64,000 bases of DNA from Persicitalea jodogahamensis. GTDB taxonomy: Bacteria; Bacteroidota; Bacteroidia; Cytophagales; Spirosomataceae. Below, piece after piece: positions 16,903 through 26,494 of the stretch; the first letter of the stretch is position 1; every line of letters begins with the position of its first letter. Both the position numbers and the translations under genes were made by a program. The notes under the pieces are model-generated. The model did no database searches. It worked only from the letters and a program-made list of their open reading frames with translations, and was not told the origin of the DNA. Where the stretch lies: NCBI RefSeq assembly GCF_014651615.1, contig NZ_BMXF01000006.1, positions 124,001 through 188,000 on the forward strand, read 5' to 3'.

Positions 16903-18789
16903 ATGACCACTTCGGACATCATTCATCTGTTACCGGACTCCATCGCCAACCAGATTGCAGCCGGCGAGGTAGTGCAGCGCCCGGCATCGGTTGTGAAGGA
17001 ATTGCTCGAAAATTCCATCGACGCCCACGCTCACAGCGTACAGGTGATTATCCGCGACGCGGGAAAAACACTCATTCAGATTATAGACGACGGCGCAGGC
17101 ATGTCTGAAACCGACGCCCGGATGTCGTTCGAGCGGCACGCAACCTCCAAAATCCGCAACTCCGATGACCTTTTCAAGATCAGGACGATGGGTTTTCGGG
17201 GCGAAGCGCTGGCCTCCATTGCTGCCGTGGCACAGGTAGAAGTGCGTACCCGCCGCGCCGACGACGAGATCGGCACCATGATCCGTATAGAGGGTTCGGA
17301 AGTAAAGACGCAGGAGTCGGTGGCAACGCTGCCGGGAACGAACCTTTTGGTCAAGAATCTTTTTTTTAACGTCCCCGCCCGTCGCAATTTCCTGAAATCC
17401 AATTCCGTAGAGATGCGGCACGTGCTGGACGAATTCCAACGCGTGGCCCTGGCGCATCCCGAGGTGAGCTTTTCGCTCTATCACAACGATGTGGAGGTTT
17501 TTAACCTGTACGCTGGAAAGCTGGTGCGCCGGATTACGGACATGTTTGGTAAAAGCTACCGCGACCAGTTGGTTTTTTGCCAGGAAGACACAACCTACAT
17601 CAGCGTTCGGGGGTATATCGGAAAGCCGGAGTTTGCGCGGAAGACGCGCGGGGAGCAGTACTTCTTCGTCAATGAGCGGTATATCAAGCATAGCTACCTG
17701 CACCACGCCATCATCAGTGCCTACGAAGGTACTTTGCCCGAGGGGAGTCACCCGTTCTATGTGCTGTTCATCGAGATCGATCCCTCGCATGTGGATATCA
17801 ACATCCACCCGACCAAAACGGAGATAAAATTCGATGACGAGCGGTCGGTTTATGCTATTATCCTGGCCGCCGTGCGGAAGGCCGTAGGGGCTAATAATCT
17901 TGCCCCACCCATCGACTTTGACGATGATGTCAATTTCCTGTCGCAGCATACGCGACCGCAGGAAGCGGCAACACCCCGCGCCGTACAGCCCGACTGGGCC
18001 GCTACGCCCAAAGAGGGGAATGGGACCAGACGTCAACAGGGTAACCTCACCAACTGGAATAAGCTGTTTGAAGGCCTGAAAAGCCCGGACGAAACGGCCC
18101 GGCAACAGGCTGCGCTGGAACTCGACCAGGCTGTGGCATCGCGGCCCGCTGTTTCATCGCAATCTGTGACGCTGGCCAGCAAAATCAACCGCCTGGCCGA
18201 CGAAACCGTTTCGCCTCCCGATGCCGACGCCCTGTTGTTTCAGTTGCACAATCGTTATGTTCTGTCGCAGGTAAAGGAGGGCGCCATGCTGGTAGATCAG
18301 AAGGCGGCCTACGAGCGGATTTTGTACGAGCGTTACCGTCAGATGCTGAGCAAGCGTAATGGCTCATGCCAGCAGTTGCTCTTTCCGCAGACTGTCCGGC
18401 TGACGCCTGCCGATATGCAGCTCGTTCGCGAAACGACCGACCAGATCCGTGGCCTGGGCTTTGAGTTCGATGAGATTGGACCAAATGAAATATTGGTGCG
18501 GGGCGTCCCGGCGGACCTGCCCAACGAAAGCGAGCAGGATCTCTTCGAGGAACTGGTCGAGCAACTGAAACAGAGCTATTCCGACCTCAAGCTTAACAAG
18601 CCCGATAGCCTGGCGCGGGCGTTGGCGCGGCGGTTTTCCTCGCGTTACGTGGTAAAGCTGTCGCCATTGGAAATAAAGACGCTGTTGAGTCAGCTATTTG
18701 CATCCTCTGACCCCAACCGTACCCCAGGCGGCGAACCCGTGGCCGTGATGCTGACGATGGAGAAGTTAGGGGCTCTGTTCAATGTGTGA
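16903..18789 (+). CDS. mutL: DNA mismatch repair protein MutL
   Basis: 628 residues. MutL couples mismatch recognition by MutS to strand incision. The GHKL ATPase domain is clear: IANQIAAGEV, KELLENSIDAHA with catalytic E36, DDGAGM at 62-67, FRGEALASIAAVAQV, and GTNLLVKNLFFNVPARR. After a Gln/Pro-rich linker near 355-400 comes the C-terminal dimerisation domain. I do not see the DQHAxxE metal motif of endonuclease-type MutL: the aligned stretch reads DQKAAYER, with His replaced by Lys. It therefore may lack nicking activity or use variant ligands. The terminator at 18818-18865 closes the gene. Confidence 0.95.
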   Translation: MTTSDIIHLLPDSIANQIAAGEVVQRPASVVKELLENSIDAHAHSVQVIIRDAGKTLIQIIDDGAGMSETDARMSFERHATSKIRNSDDLFKIRTMGFRGEALASIAAVAQVEVRTRRADDEIGTMIRIEGSEVKTQESVATLPGTNLLVKNLFFNVPARRNFLKSNSVEMRHVLDEFQRVALAHPEVSFSLYHNDVEVFNLYAGKLVRRITDMFGKSYRDQLVFCQEDTTYISVRGYIGKPEFARKTRGEQYFFVNERYIKHSYLHHAIISAYEGTLPEGSHPFYVLFIEIDPSHVDINIHPTKTEIKFDDERSVYAIILAAVRKAVGANNLAPPIDFDDDVNFLSQHTRPQEAATPRAVQPDWAATPKEGNGTRRQQGNLTNWNKLFEGLKSPDETARQQAALELDQAVASRPAVSSQSVTLASKINRLADETVSPPDADALLFQLHNRYVLSQVKEGAMLVDQKAAYERILYERYRQMLSKRNGSCQQLLFPQTVRLTPADMQLVRETTDQIRGLGFEFDEIGPNEILVRGVPADLPNESEQDLFEELVEQLKQSYSDLKLNKPDSLARALARRFSSRYVVKLSPLEIKTLLSQLFASSDPNRTPGGEPVAVMLTMEKLGALFNV

Positions 18790-18817
18790 TGTTCTGATTG
18801 GGCTTAAGTAGCGCCGC

Positions 18818-18865
18818 AAAAATGGGATGGCAGCAAAGTACCTACTTTCCTGCCATCCCATTTTT
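18818..18865. terminator. Long bidirectional terminator
   Basis: AAAAATGGGATGGCAG (18818-18833) pairs perfectly with 18850-18865; the loop itself forms AAAGTA-CC-TACTTT, giving 22 pairs with one mismatch. It separates mutL from the convergent 491-residue gene. It contains one copy of the genome-wide octamer AAAGTACC. Confidence 0.9.
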
Positions 18866-18881
18866 GTGGTAAAGCGGTTCA

Positions 18882-20357
18882 TTATTCGTTGCTGATTTTA
18901 GTGCCGTCGGGCAGCCCGGCAACAACCGCCTTCCGCGCATCGTACACCACGCAGGGAAAGCCAAACAGGCACTTGTCCTTGATAATATCTGCCACGCTGT
19001 CCGGCACGAGGTCCTCCCAACCCGGTTCGCCACGCTTGACCATTGCCAGCACCTCGTCGGTGGTCCAGCGCATATACTCAGGATTGTAATTGCGGATGTC
19101 CTCGATCTTATCGTTAATAACTAAGTACTGGAAGAGCGGCTTGAGATTGTCGGCTACCTCGAAGTTTTCGAGGGAATAGATCGTGTCATCAGCACGCAGC
19201 GTAGGATAAATCAACAGCTTGACCTTTCGGCTGAATAAGGTCGAAAACGATTCCAGAATACCGCCGCGCAAGAAGTCGTAGTGTTTCTCTTCAAAAATAT
19301 TCTGCAAACTCGGAATGCCCAGCAGCAAGCCTGTTTTCAATCGGGTGAGCTCTGACAGATAGGCTACCAGGCGGAAGTACTCGTGGTAGTTGGAGATCAT
19401 CACCATGTGGCCGAGTGAGCAGAGGATGTCCACGCGGTCGAGGAAATCCTTTTCATCGATGTTATCCTCCTCATCCGATTGCAAATTGCGCAGCGTCAGT
19501 TCCGACACCATAAGTACCCGGTCGGGATCCACGTCGGGCTCGGCAACAAACTGCCGGGTACCATTCTCGATGAGGTCGATATGCACGTTGGTGATCGGCC
19601 GCAACCGCCCGCGCATGATCAGGATATGCTTTTTATAAAATGCCTCAGAGGGTTGCAGCACGCCGCCGTCGGCACCAAAAAGGGCTGCGTTTGTGAAACC
19701 ATTCTTAACCAGATGAAGGCTGATCAGGCGGTTGTCCACCTCCATGAAATCGGGGCCACTCACGCGCATCATGTCTATTTCGATGCGCTCGGGACTGAGG
19801 TCGTCCATGAGCGACAGTACCATGGTTTCGGGGGAGGTCGGGTAATAGAAGCAACCATAGATCAGATTGACGCCGATGACACCCAGGGCTTGCTGTTGGA
19901 GTACGTTTTCGTCGTCCAGCATCTTGACGTGAATGACTACCTCATTGTAATCGCCGCCGGGCCTGAGCTGAAACCGCAGCCCGATCCAGCCGTGGGCGAT
20001 GTTGGTTTTGTGGTAGTTGAGGGCCACCACCGTATTGGCAAAGGCAAAAAACTGACTCGAGTCACCCCGCTGCTCGGCCAGTCGTTTTTCCAGCAGGCTG
20101 TATTCCTTCTGAATCATTTTGATCAGCCGGGGTTCGCAGACGTAGCGCCCACTATCCTCGGTGCCGTAGATGGCGTCGCTAAACGTCATGTCGTAGGCCG
20201 ACATGGTTTTGGCGACCGTCCCCGATGCGCCGCCCGCCTTGAAAAATATAGCGGCAGTTTCCTGCCCGGCCCCGATCTCGGCGAAGGATCCGTAAATCTG
20301 CGGGTCGAGGTTGATGCGTAGGGCTTTTTGTTTGGTGCCGAGGTTTTTATCGTACAT
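18882..20357 (-). CDS. Conserved Bacteroidota protein of unknown function, 491 residues
   Basis: Soluble, no signal peptide and no membrane segments. Opening block IYGSFAEIGAGQETAAIFFKAGGASGTVAKTMSAYDM is strongly patterned and, from memory, typical of a large Bacteroidota family whose members carry inconsistent names in databases, including TonB-dependent receptor and nicotinate-nucleotide adenylyltransferase. Neither name is supported here: there is no beta-barrel signal, and no HxGH adenylyltransferase motif is visible. The region after residue 250 has long helices (DRVDILCSLGHMVMISNY). It is convergent with mutL across a strong terminator. Confidence 0.7.
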   Translation of the reverse strand: MYDKNLGTKQKALRINLDPQIYGSFAEIGAGQETAAIFFKAGGASGTVAKTMSAYDMTFSDAIYGTEDSGRYVCEPRLIKMIQKEYSLLEKRLAEQRGDSSQFFAFANTVVALNYHKTNIAHGWIGLRFQLRPGGDYNEVVIHVKMLDDENVLQQQALGVIGVNLIYGCFYYPTSPETMVLSLMDDLSPERIEIDMMRVSGPDFMEVDNRLISLHLVKNGFTNAALFGADGGVLQPSEAFYKKHILIMRGRLRPITNVHIDLIENGTRQFVAEPDVDPDRVLMVSELTLRNLQSDEEDNIDEKDFLDRVDILCSLGHMVMISNYHEYFRLVAYLSELTRLKTGLLLGIPSLQNIFEEKHYDFLRGGILESFSTLFSRKVKLLIYPTLRADDTIYSLENFEVADNLKPLFQYLVINDKIEDIRNYNPEYMRWTTDEVLAMVKRGEPGWEDLVPDSVADIIKDKCLFGFPCVVYDARKAVVAGLPDGTKISNE

Positions 20358-20545
20358 TCTCAGGTAATTAGATTGGATTTTATTGTTCTGTCAACTTTTT
20401 CAATCTCGCATTTTCTTTTAAAAATGGCAAGGCACGGATTTAATGAGAGTTGATCTACCCTGGGAATAATCACTGTTTGATGGTGAAGTGTTCCAACTTT
20501 TGGGGAAATTAACGGTTTAGTGATGCAATACCTGAATTCCAACTC

Positions 20546-21139
20546 ATGAAAATATGCCGTTTCGTTTTCTTTTTCCTACTGATTGGTCTCACGGTCCGGG
20601 CCCAGCAAACTCCACTGGACGATTTGAACCAAAGCCGAATCAAAGTTCAGACGACGGGCATGTGGGTATTGAGTAGCTGGGCGGTGGCCAACATCGCCTA
20701 CGGCGGCATTGCGGCGGCGCGTGGCGAGGGCAGCAACAAGTACTTTAACCGGATGAATGTCTACTGGAACGTCGTGAATCTGGGAATCGCGGCACCAGCC
20801 CTGATCGGATCGTTGCGGCAAAGGAAATCACCACCCACGTCTCTCGATCAAAGTATCGAAGATTTGCATTCCATTGAAAAAACGCTGCTTCTTAACGCCG
20901 GACTTGATCTGGCTTATATGACGGGTGGTCTCTATTTACTGGAAAAAGCCAAGAATACGCCCGACAAGCAGGATCGCTTCCGGGGATTTGGTCAATCCAT
21001 CCTGTTGCAGGGTGGTTTCTTACTTCTGTTCGATGCGGCCAACTACCTTGCCCTGCGTCAAAGTCACCGGCAGGCTGCCGAGATTCTTAAAAAAGTACAG
21101 TTTACCGGGCAATCGGTTAGGGTGGTGCTTACGTTTTAG
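20546..21139 (+). CDS. Membrane protein, DUF6992-like
   Basis: 197 residues. A signal peptide (MKICRFVFFFLLIGLTVRAQ) is followed by a charged start and about four hydrophobic segments: VLSSWAVANIAYGGIAAARG, WNVVNLGIAAPALIGSL, LLNAGLDLAYMTGGLYLL and ILLQGGFLLLFDAANYLAL. The arrangement of paired helices fits a small inner-membrane family that I recall as DUF6992; the number is not certain. No function is known. It is divergent from the 491-residue gene, with a 188-base region between them that has no clear promoter box. Confidence 0.65.
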   Translation: MKICRFVFFFLLIGLTVRAQQTPLDDLNQSRIKVQTTGMWVLSSWAVANIAYGGIAAARGEGSNKYFNRMNVYWNVVNLGIAAPALIGSLRQRKSPPTSLDQSIEDLHSIEKTLLLNAGLDLAYMTGGLYLLEKAKNTPDKQDRFRGFGQSILLQGGFLLLFDAANYLALRQSHRQAAEILKKVQFTGQSVRVVLTF

Positions 21140-21275
21140 AGAAATGTGTTTCAGAAAATTATGGGCTAGTGGGGCATTTGCTGCGAATAAAACTGATTTG
21201 TACTAGTTTGAACTTAAATACGGAAATTAATTTAAAAAGGCCGCCAGCCGAAAGCTGACAGCCGAAAGCCACCAT

Positions 21276-22193
21276 ATGAAAAAGAACGTTCTGATTACCG
21301 GGGGCACGGGCCTGATTGGCCGTCGCCTGACCGAAATGTTGCTCGAACGCGGCTACCTTGTCTCGTACCTGAGCCGCTCCGAAAAAACGTACCCTGATGT
21401 CTCTGTGTATCACTGGGATATTGAAAAGGAGGCTGTCGACCCTCGCGCACTCGATAGCATGGATTACCTCATTCACCTGGCTGGGGCGGGCATCGCCGAC
21501 GAACGCTGGACGGATGAGCGCAAGAAAGTTATCGTAAAAAGTCGCACTGAGAGCATCGAGCTACTGGCTCGGATCATGAAGGCGCAGGGTCAGCGGCCCA
21601 AAGCTTTCGTATCGTCGTCGGCAGTGGGCTATTATGGGGCAGATACCGGAGGAGTGAAGCACACGGAGCAATCGCCGCCGGGTGATGATTTCCTGGCCGA
21701 AGTAACGGTCAAGTGGGAGGCATCTGCCGACCACGTGAAAGATTTGGGCGTGCGCACCGTGAAGTTGCGGACGGGCGTAGTGCTGAGCGACAAAAGTGGT
21801 GCCCTGCCCAAAATTGCCGCCCCAGCCCGCTTTGGACTGGGGGCACCGCTCGGCGATGGCGACCAGTGGATGTCCTGGATTCATATCGACGATATGTGCC
21901 GGCTGTACATTGAGGCGCTGGAAAACGAGAGCTGGGAGGGCGTGTACAACGGCGTGGCGAGTCCGCCTGTGACCAACGCCGAACTCACCAAACTCATCAG
22001 CCAGGTACTTCACCGCCCACAGTGGATCCCCAAAGTACCCGAGTTTGCACTCGACCTGGCCTTCGGCGAAATGGCCGAGGTTGTCCTCGGTAGCAGCTAC
22101 GTGGAGAATGCCCGGCTGCGCACCACGGATTTCAAATACGAGTTTCCTGACCTGGAAGGTACTTTGCAAGATTTGCTTTTGAAAAAAGCGTAG
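21276..22193 (+). CDS. YfcH-like epimerase (TIGR01777 family)
   Basis: 305 residues. NAD(P)-binding Rossmann start VLITGGTGLIGRRLTEMLL, then MDYLIHLAGAGIADERWT, SSAVGYYG (active-site Tyr) and MSWIHIDDMCRLYIEALE, and the C-terminal DUF1731 region ending in GSSYVENARLRTTDFKYEFPDL. These are the signature blocks of the YfcH/TIGR01777 SDR group, whose substrate is unknown although it is placed among sugar-nucleotide epimerases. The leader carries a doubled AGCCGAAAGC (about 21247-21271) that I cannot assign. Confidence 0.88.
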   Translation: MKKNVLITGGTGLIGRRLTEMLLERGYLVSYLSRSEKTYPDVSVYHWDIEKEAVDPRALDSMDYLIHLAGAGIADERWTDERKKVIVKSRTESIELLARIMKAQGQRPKAFVSSSAVGYYGADTGGVKHTEQSPPGDDFLAEVTVKWEASADHVKDLGVRTVKLRTGVVLSDKSGALPKIAAPARFGLGAPLGDGDQWMSWIHIDDMCRLYIEALENESWEGVYNGVASPPVTNAELTKLISQVLHRPQWIPKVPEFALDLAFGEMAEVVLGSSYVENARLRTTDFKYEFPDLEGTLQDLLLKKA

Positions 22194-22396
22194 CAAACTC
22201 CTGAGCGCTTGATTGGTTTCCTTTCGCTCAATCCCAGATGGGCAGATACTTTTTTCAACAAAATAACCCTAAATTAGCGTATTGTAAATACTTCATCTCG
22301 TGAGGCCAGCGACTTTACCCCTCACCAGTACCTTCGAAAACCCACTAGGAAAAAACCGTCGAGGTAAAATTTATCCACTCTGGTAGGTTTCTGCGT

Positions 22397-24355
22397 ATGA
22401 TTGAAAGATTATTCAGGAGCGTAATCGACAGCTACCATCATCGCTTCGTTTCCCGGCGTTTGATTCTGGCCATCGACCTGGCTATCGTGGCGTTTTCCTT
22501 CGTTGCTGCCGCCGTTCTTCGTTTCAATTTCGACTTTTCTGATATCAATTGGCCGGTTTACCGCTACTACCTGCTCTTCCTGCTGCTGGTGCGATGGATT
22601 TCCTTTTCGGCGTTTCGCTCCTATCATGGCATCGTACGACACACCAGTCTGGAAGATGCCGGACTAATCTTCCAGACCGTTACGGCCAGTAGCCTGGCCG
22701 TCGTCCTCTTATCCTATGCAGCTTCCTATCTCTCCGGGAACACGCTGCTGTACATTCCGATTTCGGTGCTGGTCATCGAGTACCTCATCTGCTTGTTCCT
22801 GATGATCGCCAGTCGTTTTTTCGTCAAATCGATGTACAGTGACATCGCCAGCAATAATGCACGTACGGCCCCACAGGACGTAATTATTTATGGTGCGGGT
22901 GATCTGGGTATTCTTACCAGGAATGTGTTGCTGAAAGACCCGCAAAGAATTTACAATATTCTTTGCTTCGTCGACGACAATACTACCCTGGCGGGCAAAT
23001 CGGTGGCGGGGGTCAGGGTAGTTGATCGGGAAACGGCGTTTGAGAAATATTTGAAAAAGAATGCCAAAGAAATAGAAGTCGTACTGGCAGTTCAAAACAT
23101 AAGTCGCTCAGGGAAAAAGGAAATTTTAGAGTACTTTTTGCAAAAAAATATCCTGATAAAAGTCGTCCCGTCTTCCAACGATTGGCTGGAAGGAACGCTA
23201 AGCAGCGGACAAATCCGTAAAATCCGCATTGAAGATCTGCTGGAACGCGAACCCATCCGGTTGGATAGTGTGCACGTCCAAAAGGAAGTTGGCGGAAAGG
23301 TGGTAGCCGTGACCGGCGCTGCGGGCTCCATCGGCAGTGAAATTGCCCGGCAGGTTGTTCATTACGCCCCGTTGAAGCTCGTTCTGATCGACCAGTCCGA
23401 ATCCGGGCTGTACGACCTGGAATTTGAACTGATGAATAATTACGCCGATCTGGTAGCACAGATCGAGGTGGTAGCCGTGGTGGCCGACATCACCGACGAA
23501 GGACGGATGCGACGAACTTTCAGGCTGCACGGCCCACAGATTGTATTTCACGCCGCCGCTTACAAGCACGTGCCATTAATGGAACGTTACCCATACGAAG
23601 CCGTTAAAACCAATGTGCTGGGTACCGAGATTGTAGCCAATCTCGCCGTAGAGTACGGCGTCGAAAAGTTTGTTTTCGTTTCCACTGATAAGGCCGTCAA
23701 CCCTACCAACGTTATGGGAGCTACCAAGCGTCTGGCCGAGATGTATGTGCAAAGTCTTAACCCGCACTTGACGCACAATACTGATTTTATCATCACTCGT
23801 TTTGGGAACGTATTGGGTTCCAATGGCTCAGTAGTACCCCTTTTCAGAAAGCAGATTCAGTCCGGTGGTCCTGTGACTGTTACACATCCCGAAGTAATTC
23901 GCTACTTCATGACTATTCCGGAGGCCTGCCAGCTGGTGTTGGAGGCGGGGGCCATGGGTCGGGGAGGGGATATTTTCGTGTTCGATATGGGCGAACCGGT
24001 CAAAATCGTAGATTTGGCCAGGCGGATGATTCAGCTATCGGGGCTTGAAGCAGGACGCGACATTGAAATAACCTACTCGGGGTTGCGACCCGGCGAAAAG
24101 CTGTACGAGGAACTTCTCAGCGATGGTGAGACGCATTCGACTACGCATCATCCCAAAATCATGGTTGCCCGACTACCGGCAGTCTCATTTCAGAAGACCC
24201 AGGGTACTGTTTCAGAACTCAAAAAAATGCTTCCTTTGGGAAATCGTGACGGGATGGTATCCCTTTTAAAAGCAATCATACCTGAGTACGTCAGTAATAA
24301 TTCTGAGTTTGAAAAACTCGACCACGTTGAAGAAGACTTCATTGATCCGGTCTGA
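22397..24355 (+). CDS. CapD/FlaA1-type nucleoside-diphosphate sugar epimerase/dehydratase
   Basis: 652 residues. Four N-terminal membrane helices (to about 150), then a CoA-binding-like domain with IIYGAGDLGIL and, from residue about 302, a catalytic Rossmann domain: VTGAAGSIGSEIARQ, HAAAYKHVPLME, FVSTDKAVNPTNVMGATKRLAE, TRFGNVLGSNGSVVPLF and GLRPGEKLYEELL. These proteins (CapD, WbpM, PglF) convert UDP-GlcNAc to 4-keto-6-deoxy sugars for capsule, O-antigen or glycan synthesis, at the inner face of the membrane. No glycosyltransferase cluster surrounds it here. The ABC ATPase gene starts 21 bases later. Confidence 0.92.
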   Translation: MIERLFRSVIDSYHHRFVSRRLILAIDLAIVAFSFVAAAVLRFNFDFSDINWPVYRYYLLFLLLVRWISFSAFRSYHGIVRHTSLEDAGLIFQTVTASSLAVVLLSYAASYLSGNTLLYIPISVLVIEYLICLFLMIASRFFVKSMYSDIASNNARTAPQDVIIYGAGDLGILTRNVLLKDPQRIYNILCFVDDNTTLAGKSVAGVRVVDRETAFEKYLKKNAKEIEVVLAVQNISRSGKKEILEYFLQKNILIKVVPSSNDWLEGTLSSGQIRKIRIEDLLEREPIRLDSVHVQKEVGGKVVAVTGAAGSIGSEIARQVVHYAPLKLVLIDQSESGLYDLEFELMNNYADLVAQIEVVAVVADITDEGRMRRTFRLHGPQIVFHAAAYKHVPLMERYPYEAVKTNVLGTEIVANLAVEYGVEKFVFVSTDKAVNPTNVMGATKRLAEMYVQSLNPHLTHNTDFIITRFGNVLGSNGSVVPLFRKQIQSGGPVTVTHPEVIRYFMTIPEACQLVLEAGAMGRGGDIFVFDMGEPVKIVDLARRMIQLSGLEAGRDIEITYSGLRPGEKLYEELLSDGETHSTTHHPKIMVARLPAVSFQKTQGTVSELKKMLPLGNRDGMVSLLKAIIPEYVSNNSEFEKLDHVEEDFIDPV

Positions 24356-24376
24356 AAACCATACCCCAATCCGTTT

Positions 24377-25003
24377 ATGATCGCCAGCCACGGCCTCACC
24401 TTTTCCTATTCGCCCCAAAAAAAGTTCGCTTTTCCCGACTTGCATTGCGCTGAGCGCGAAGCCTTGCTGATTCTGGGGCAGTCAGGCAGCGGCAAAACTA
24501 CCCTGCTGCATCTTTTGGCCTTACTGCTGACGCCCGCATCCGGTGAAATAACACTGAACGGCCGGAGTTTGCGGAATCTGTCTGCCCATCAGGCCGGGCA
24601 AGTCAGGGCGCAGCAAATCGGAATAATATACCAGCGGGCGCATTTTGTGAGTTCACTCAGCGTGCTGGACAATATCCTGCTGGCCAATTATCTGGCGGAC
24701 AAGAAACAAGAGAAGAACAAAGCGGCCCAGCTCGCTGAACAGTTAGGATTTGCCGAACATTTATTCAAAAAACCAAACCAACTCAGCCAGGGCGAGCAAC
24801 AGCGCGTAAGTATTGCCCGTTCGCTCATGAACGACCCGGCCCTTATTCTGGCCGACGAGCCCACCGCCAGTCTCGACGACGAAAATTGCCATAAAGTAGT
24901 GAATCTACTGAAAGAGCAGTCTCACTCCATCGGGGCCAGTCTCATCGTTGTCACCCACGACCAGCGGTTAAAGGAGGCTTTTGGTGAGTGGGTGACGTTG
25001 TAG
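24377..25003 (+). CDS. ABC transporter ATPase, LolD/MacB type
   Basis: 208 residues. Walker A GQSGSGKT at 34-41, Q-loop IYQR, signature [15 protein letters not shown], Walker [15 protein letters not shown] and H-loop VTHD. The fold and length match LolD/MacB-type ATPases that work with FtsX-like permeases. It is followed by such a permease (25122) and by a DUF3299 protein (26495). That gene order recalls the zinc-linked Zrg transporter of Vibrio (ZrgB-ZrgD), as far as I remember it; the large domain of the permease also has His/Asp-rich stretches. The transported molecule remains a guess. Confidence 0.9.
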   Translation: MIASHGLTFSYSPQKKFAFPDLHCAEREALLILGQSGSGKTTLLHLLALLLTPASGEITLNGRSLRNLSAHQAGQVRAQQIGIIYQRAHFVSSLSVLDNILLANYLADKKQEKNKAAQLAEQLGFAEHLFKKPNQLSQGEQQRVSIARSLMNDPALILADEPTASLDDENCHKVVNLLKEQSHSIGASLIVVTHDQRLKEAFGEWVTL

Positions 25004-25121
25004 TTTTTGAAGAATAAATACACAAGGACGCAGAGCTGCTGATGTGCAGACCCAAGCCGGGTTTGTGACAATGATTAAGCATCAATTACACAAATCAACG
25101 ATTCCACGATTACACAATAAA

Positions 25122-26366
25122 ATGAATCTTGCTAAAATCAGCTGGGCCAACATTAAAGAAAATAAGCTGAGTAGTTTTCTGAGCGGCTTGCTGCTGGCGC
25201 TGGGCATCGGAATTATCTCACTTTTGTTACTTCTGAATCAGCAACTCGACGCACAGTTCCGACGTAATATTCGGGGGATCGACATGGTGGTAGGAGCCAA
25301 GGGCAGTCCGTTGCAATTGATTCTGTCGAGCATTTATCAGATCGATGCGCCTACGGGCAACGTGCCACTGGCGGAGGTCAACCAACTCAAAAGAAATCCA
25401 TTTGTCAAGACGGTCATCCCGCTTTCGCTGGGCGACAACTACCGCGGTTTCCGGGTTGTGGGTACCACACCCGCCTATGTGCAGCATTTTGAGGGCAAGG
25501 TCGCCGAAGGCAAACTCTTCACCACCACGCTGGAAACTACGCTGGGTGGCAAAGTGGCCGAAGCCTCCGGCCTGAAAATCGGCGACACTTTTGCCAGTGC
25601 CCACGGGCTGGACGAGGAAGGCGACTCCCACGGCGAAACAATGTATAAAGTCGTTGGTATCCTGGAAATCAACGGCTCGGTCATCGACCAGCTCATCCTG
25701 ACTGACCTGAGCAGCATATGGGCCATCCACGAACACGCCGAACTACCACCACCGGGCGTGAAAGAAAATGATCCCGCCCACGAGGAATTCGACGCGGAAG
25801 GGGCACCCAGTCCCGCCGACGAAAAAGAAGTGACGAGCGCCCTCATCAAGTTTCGTAGCCCGATGGGGTTGGTGGCTCTGCCCCGGCAGATCAACGCCAA
25901 CACTTCCATGCAGGCTGCCCTGCCGAGCATAGAAATCAATCGCCTGTTTTCTTTGCTGGGCGTAGGAATAGAAACCTTACGGGCATTGGCGCTTGTCATT
26001 ATGCTCATTGCCGGAGCCAGCGTTTTCGTTTCTTTGTATAATTCCCTGAAAGACCGTAAGTACGAGATGGCACTCATGCTATCGATGGGCGCCTCGCGCA
26101 CCCGGCTTTTCCTGTTATTATTGCTGGAAGGGTTATTTTTGGCCGTCATGGGCTATGTGGCCGGAATCTCGCTGAGTCGCGTGGGTCTGTGGTTGTTTAG
26201 CAGGGCCGCCGAGCAGGATTTGCACTATTCGCTCAATCAGTTTGGCATCCTGCCGGAGGAAATTTATCTGCTGGGAGGAGCGTTAGTGATCGGATTATTG
26301 GCGGCAGCGTTGCCTTCGCTGGGCGTGTACCGCCTGAATATTTCGAGAACCCTGGCCGAGGATTGA
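25122..26366 (+). CDS. ABC transporter permease, MacB/FtsX type
   Basis: 414 residues from the ATG at 25122 (MNLAKISWANIKENKL); an upstream start at 25044 would add 26 unlikely residues. One membrane helix at the N-terminus (SSFLSGLLLALGIGIISLLL), a large extracytoplasmic domain, and three helices at the C-terminus with the FtsX-type region YEMALMLSMGASR. The extracytoplasmic domain has a His/acid-rich patch (IHEHAELPPPGVKENDPAHEE). It is partnered by the ATPase just upstream. DUF3299 follows with its own promoter. Confidence 0.88.
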   Translation: MNLAKISWANIKENKLSSFLSGLLLALGIGIISLLLLLNQQLDAQFRRNIRGIDMVVGAKGSPLQLILSSIYQIDAPTGNVPLAEVNQLKRNPFVKTVIPLSLGDNYRGFRVVGTTPAYVQHFEGKVAEGKLFTTTLETTLGGKVAEASGLKIGDTFASAHGLDEEGDSHGETMYKVVGILEINGSVIDQLILTDLSSIWAIHEHAELPPPGVKENDPAHEEFDAEGAPSPADEKEVTSALIKFRSPMGLVALPRQINANTSMQAALPSIEINRLFSLLGVGIETLRALALVIMLIAGASVFVSLYNSLKDRKYEMALMLSMGASRTRLFLLLLLEGLFLAVMGYVAGISLSRVGLWLFSRAAEQDLHYSLNQFGILPEEIYLLGGALVIGLLAAALPSLGVYRLNISRTLAED

Positions 26367-26388
26367 GCCAGTTTTGGGACCATTCGTA

Positions 26389-26421
26389 TTTGATTTTTGA
26401 ACAAAAAAGACTTTACTTTTG
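26389..26421 (+). promoter_or_regulatory. Promoter of the DUF3299 gene
   Basis: TTTG (26389-26392) and an exact -7 box TACTTTTG (26414-26421) with a 21-base spacer. It lies 74 bases before the DUF3299 ATG, so this gene can be expressed separately from the ABC pair. Confidence 0.65.
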
Positions 26422-26494
26422 CTATAACATTCGATCAATGAAGTTGTTTCAGTCTTTATAATCAGGCAAATGCTGCCACTACTCATCACTCAAA

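Noticed and set aside
16930-18105. Long open frame of 391 residues antisense to mutL
   Set aside because: It lies wholly inside mutL on the opposite strand, has no family pattern, and such long frames are common in GC-rich coding DNA.
19479-20321. 280-residue forward frame
   Set aside because: Antisense to the 491-residue gene, no domain, composition biased to His and Val.
20360-20542. 60-residue minus-strand frame between the 491-residue gene and the DUF6992-like gene
   Set aside because: Low-complexity intergenic sequence; no signal, domain or neighbour logic.
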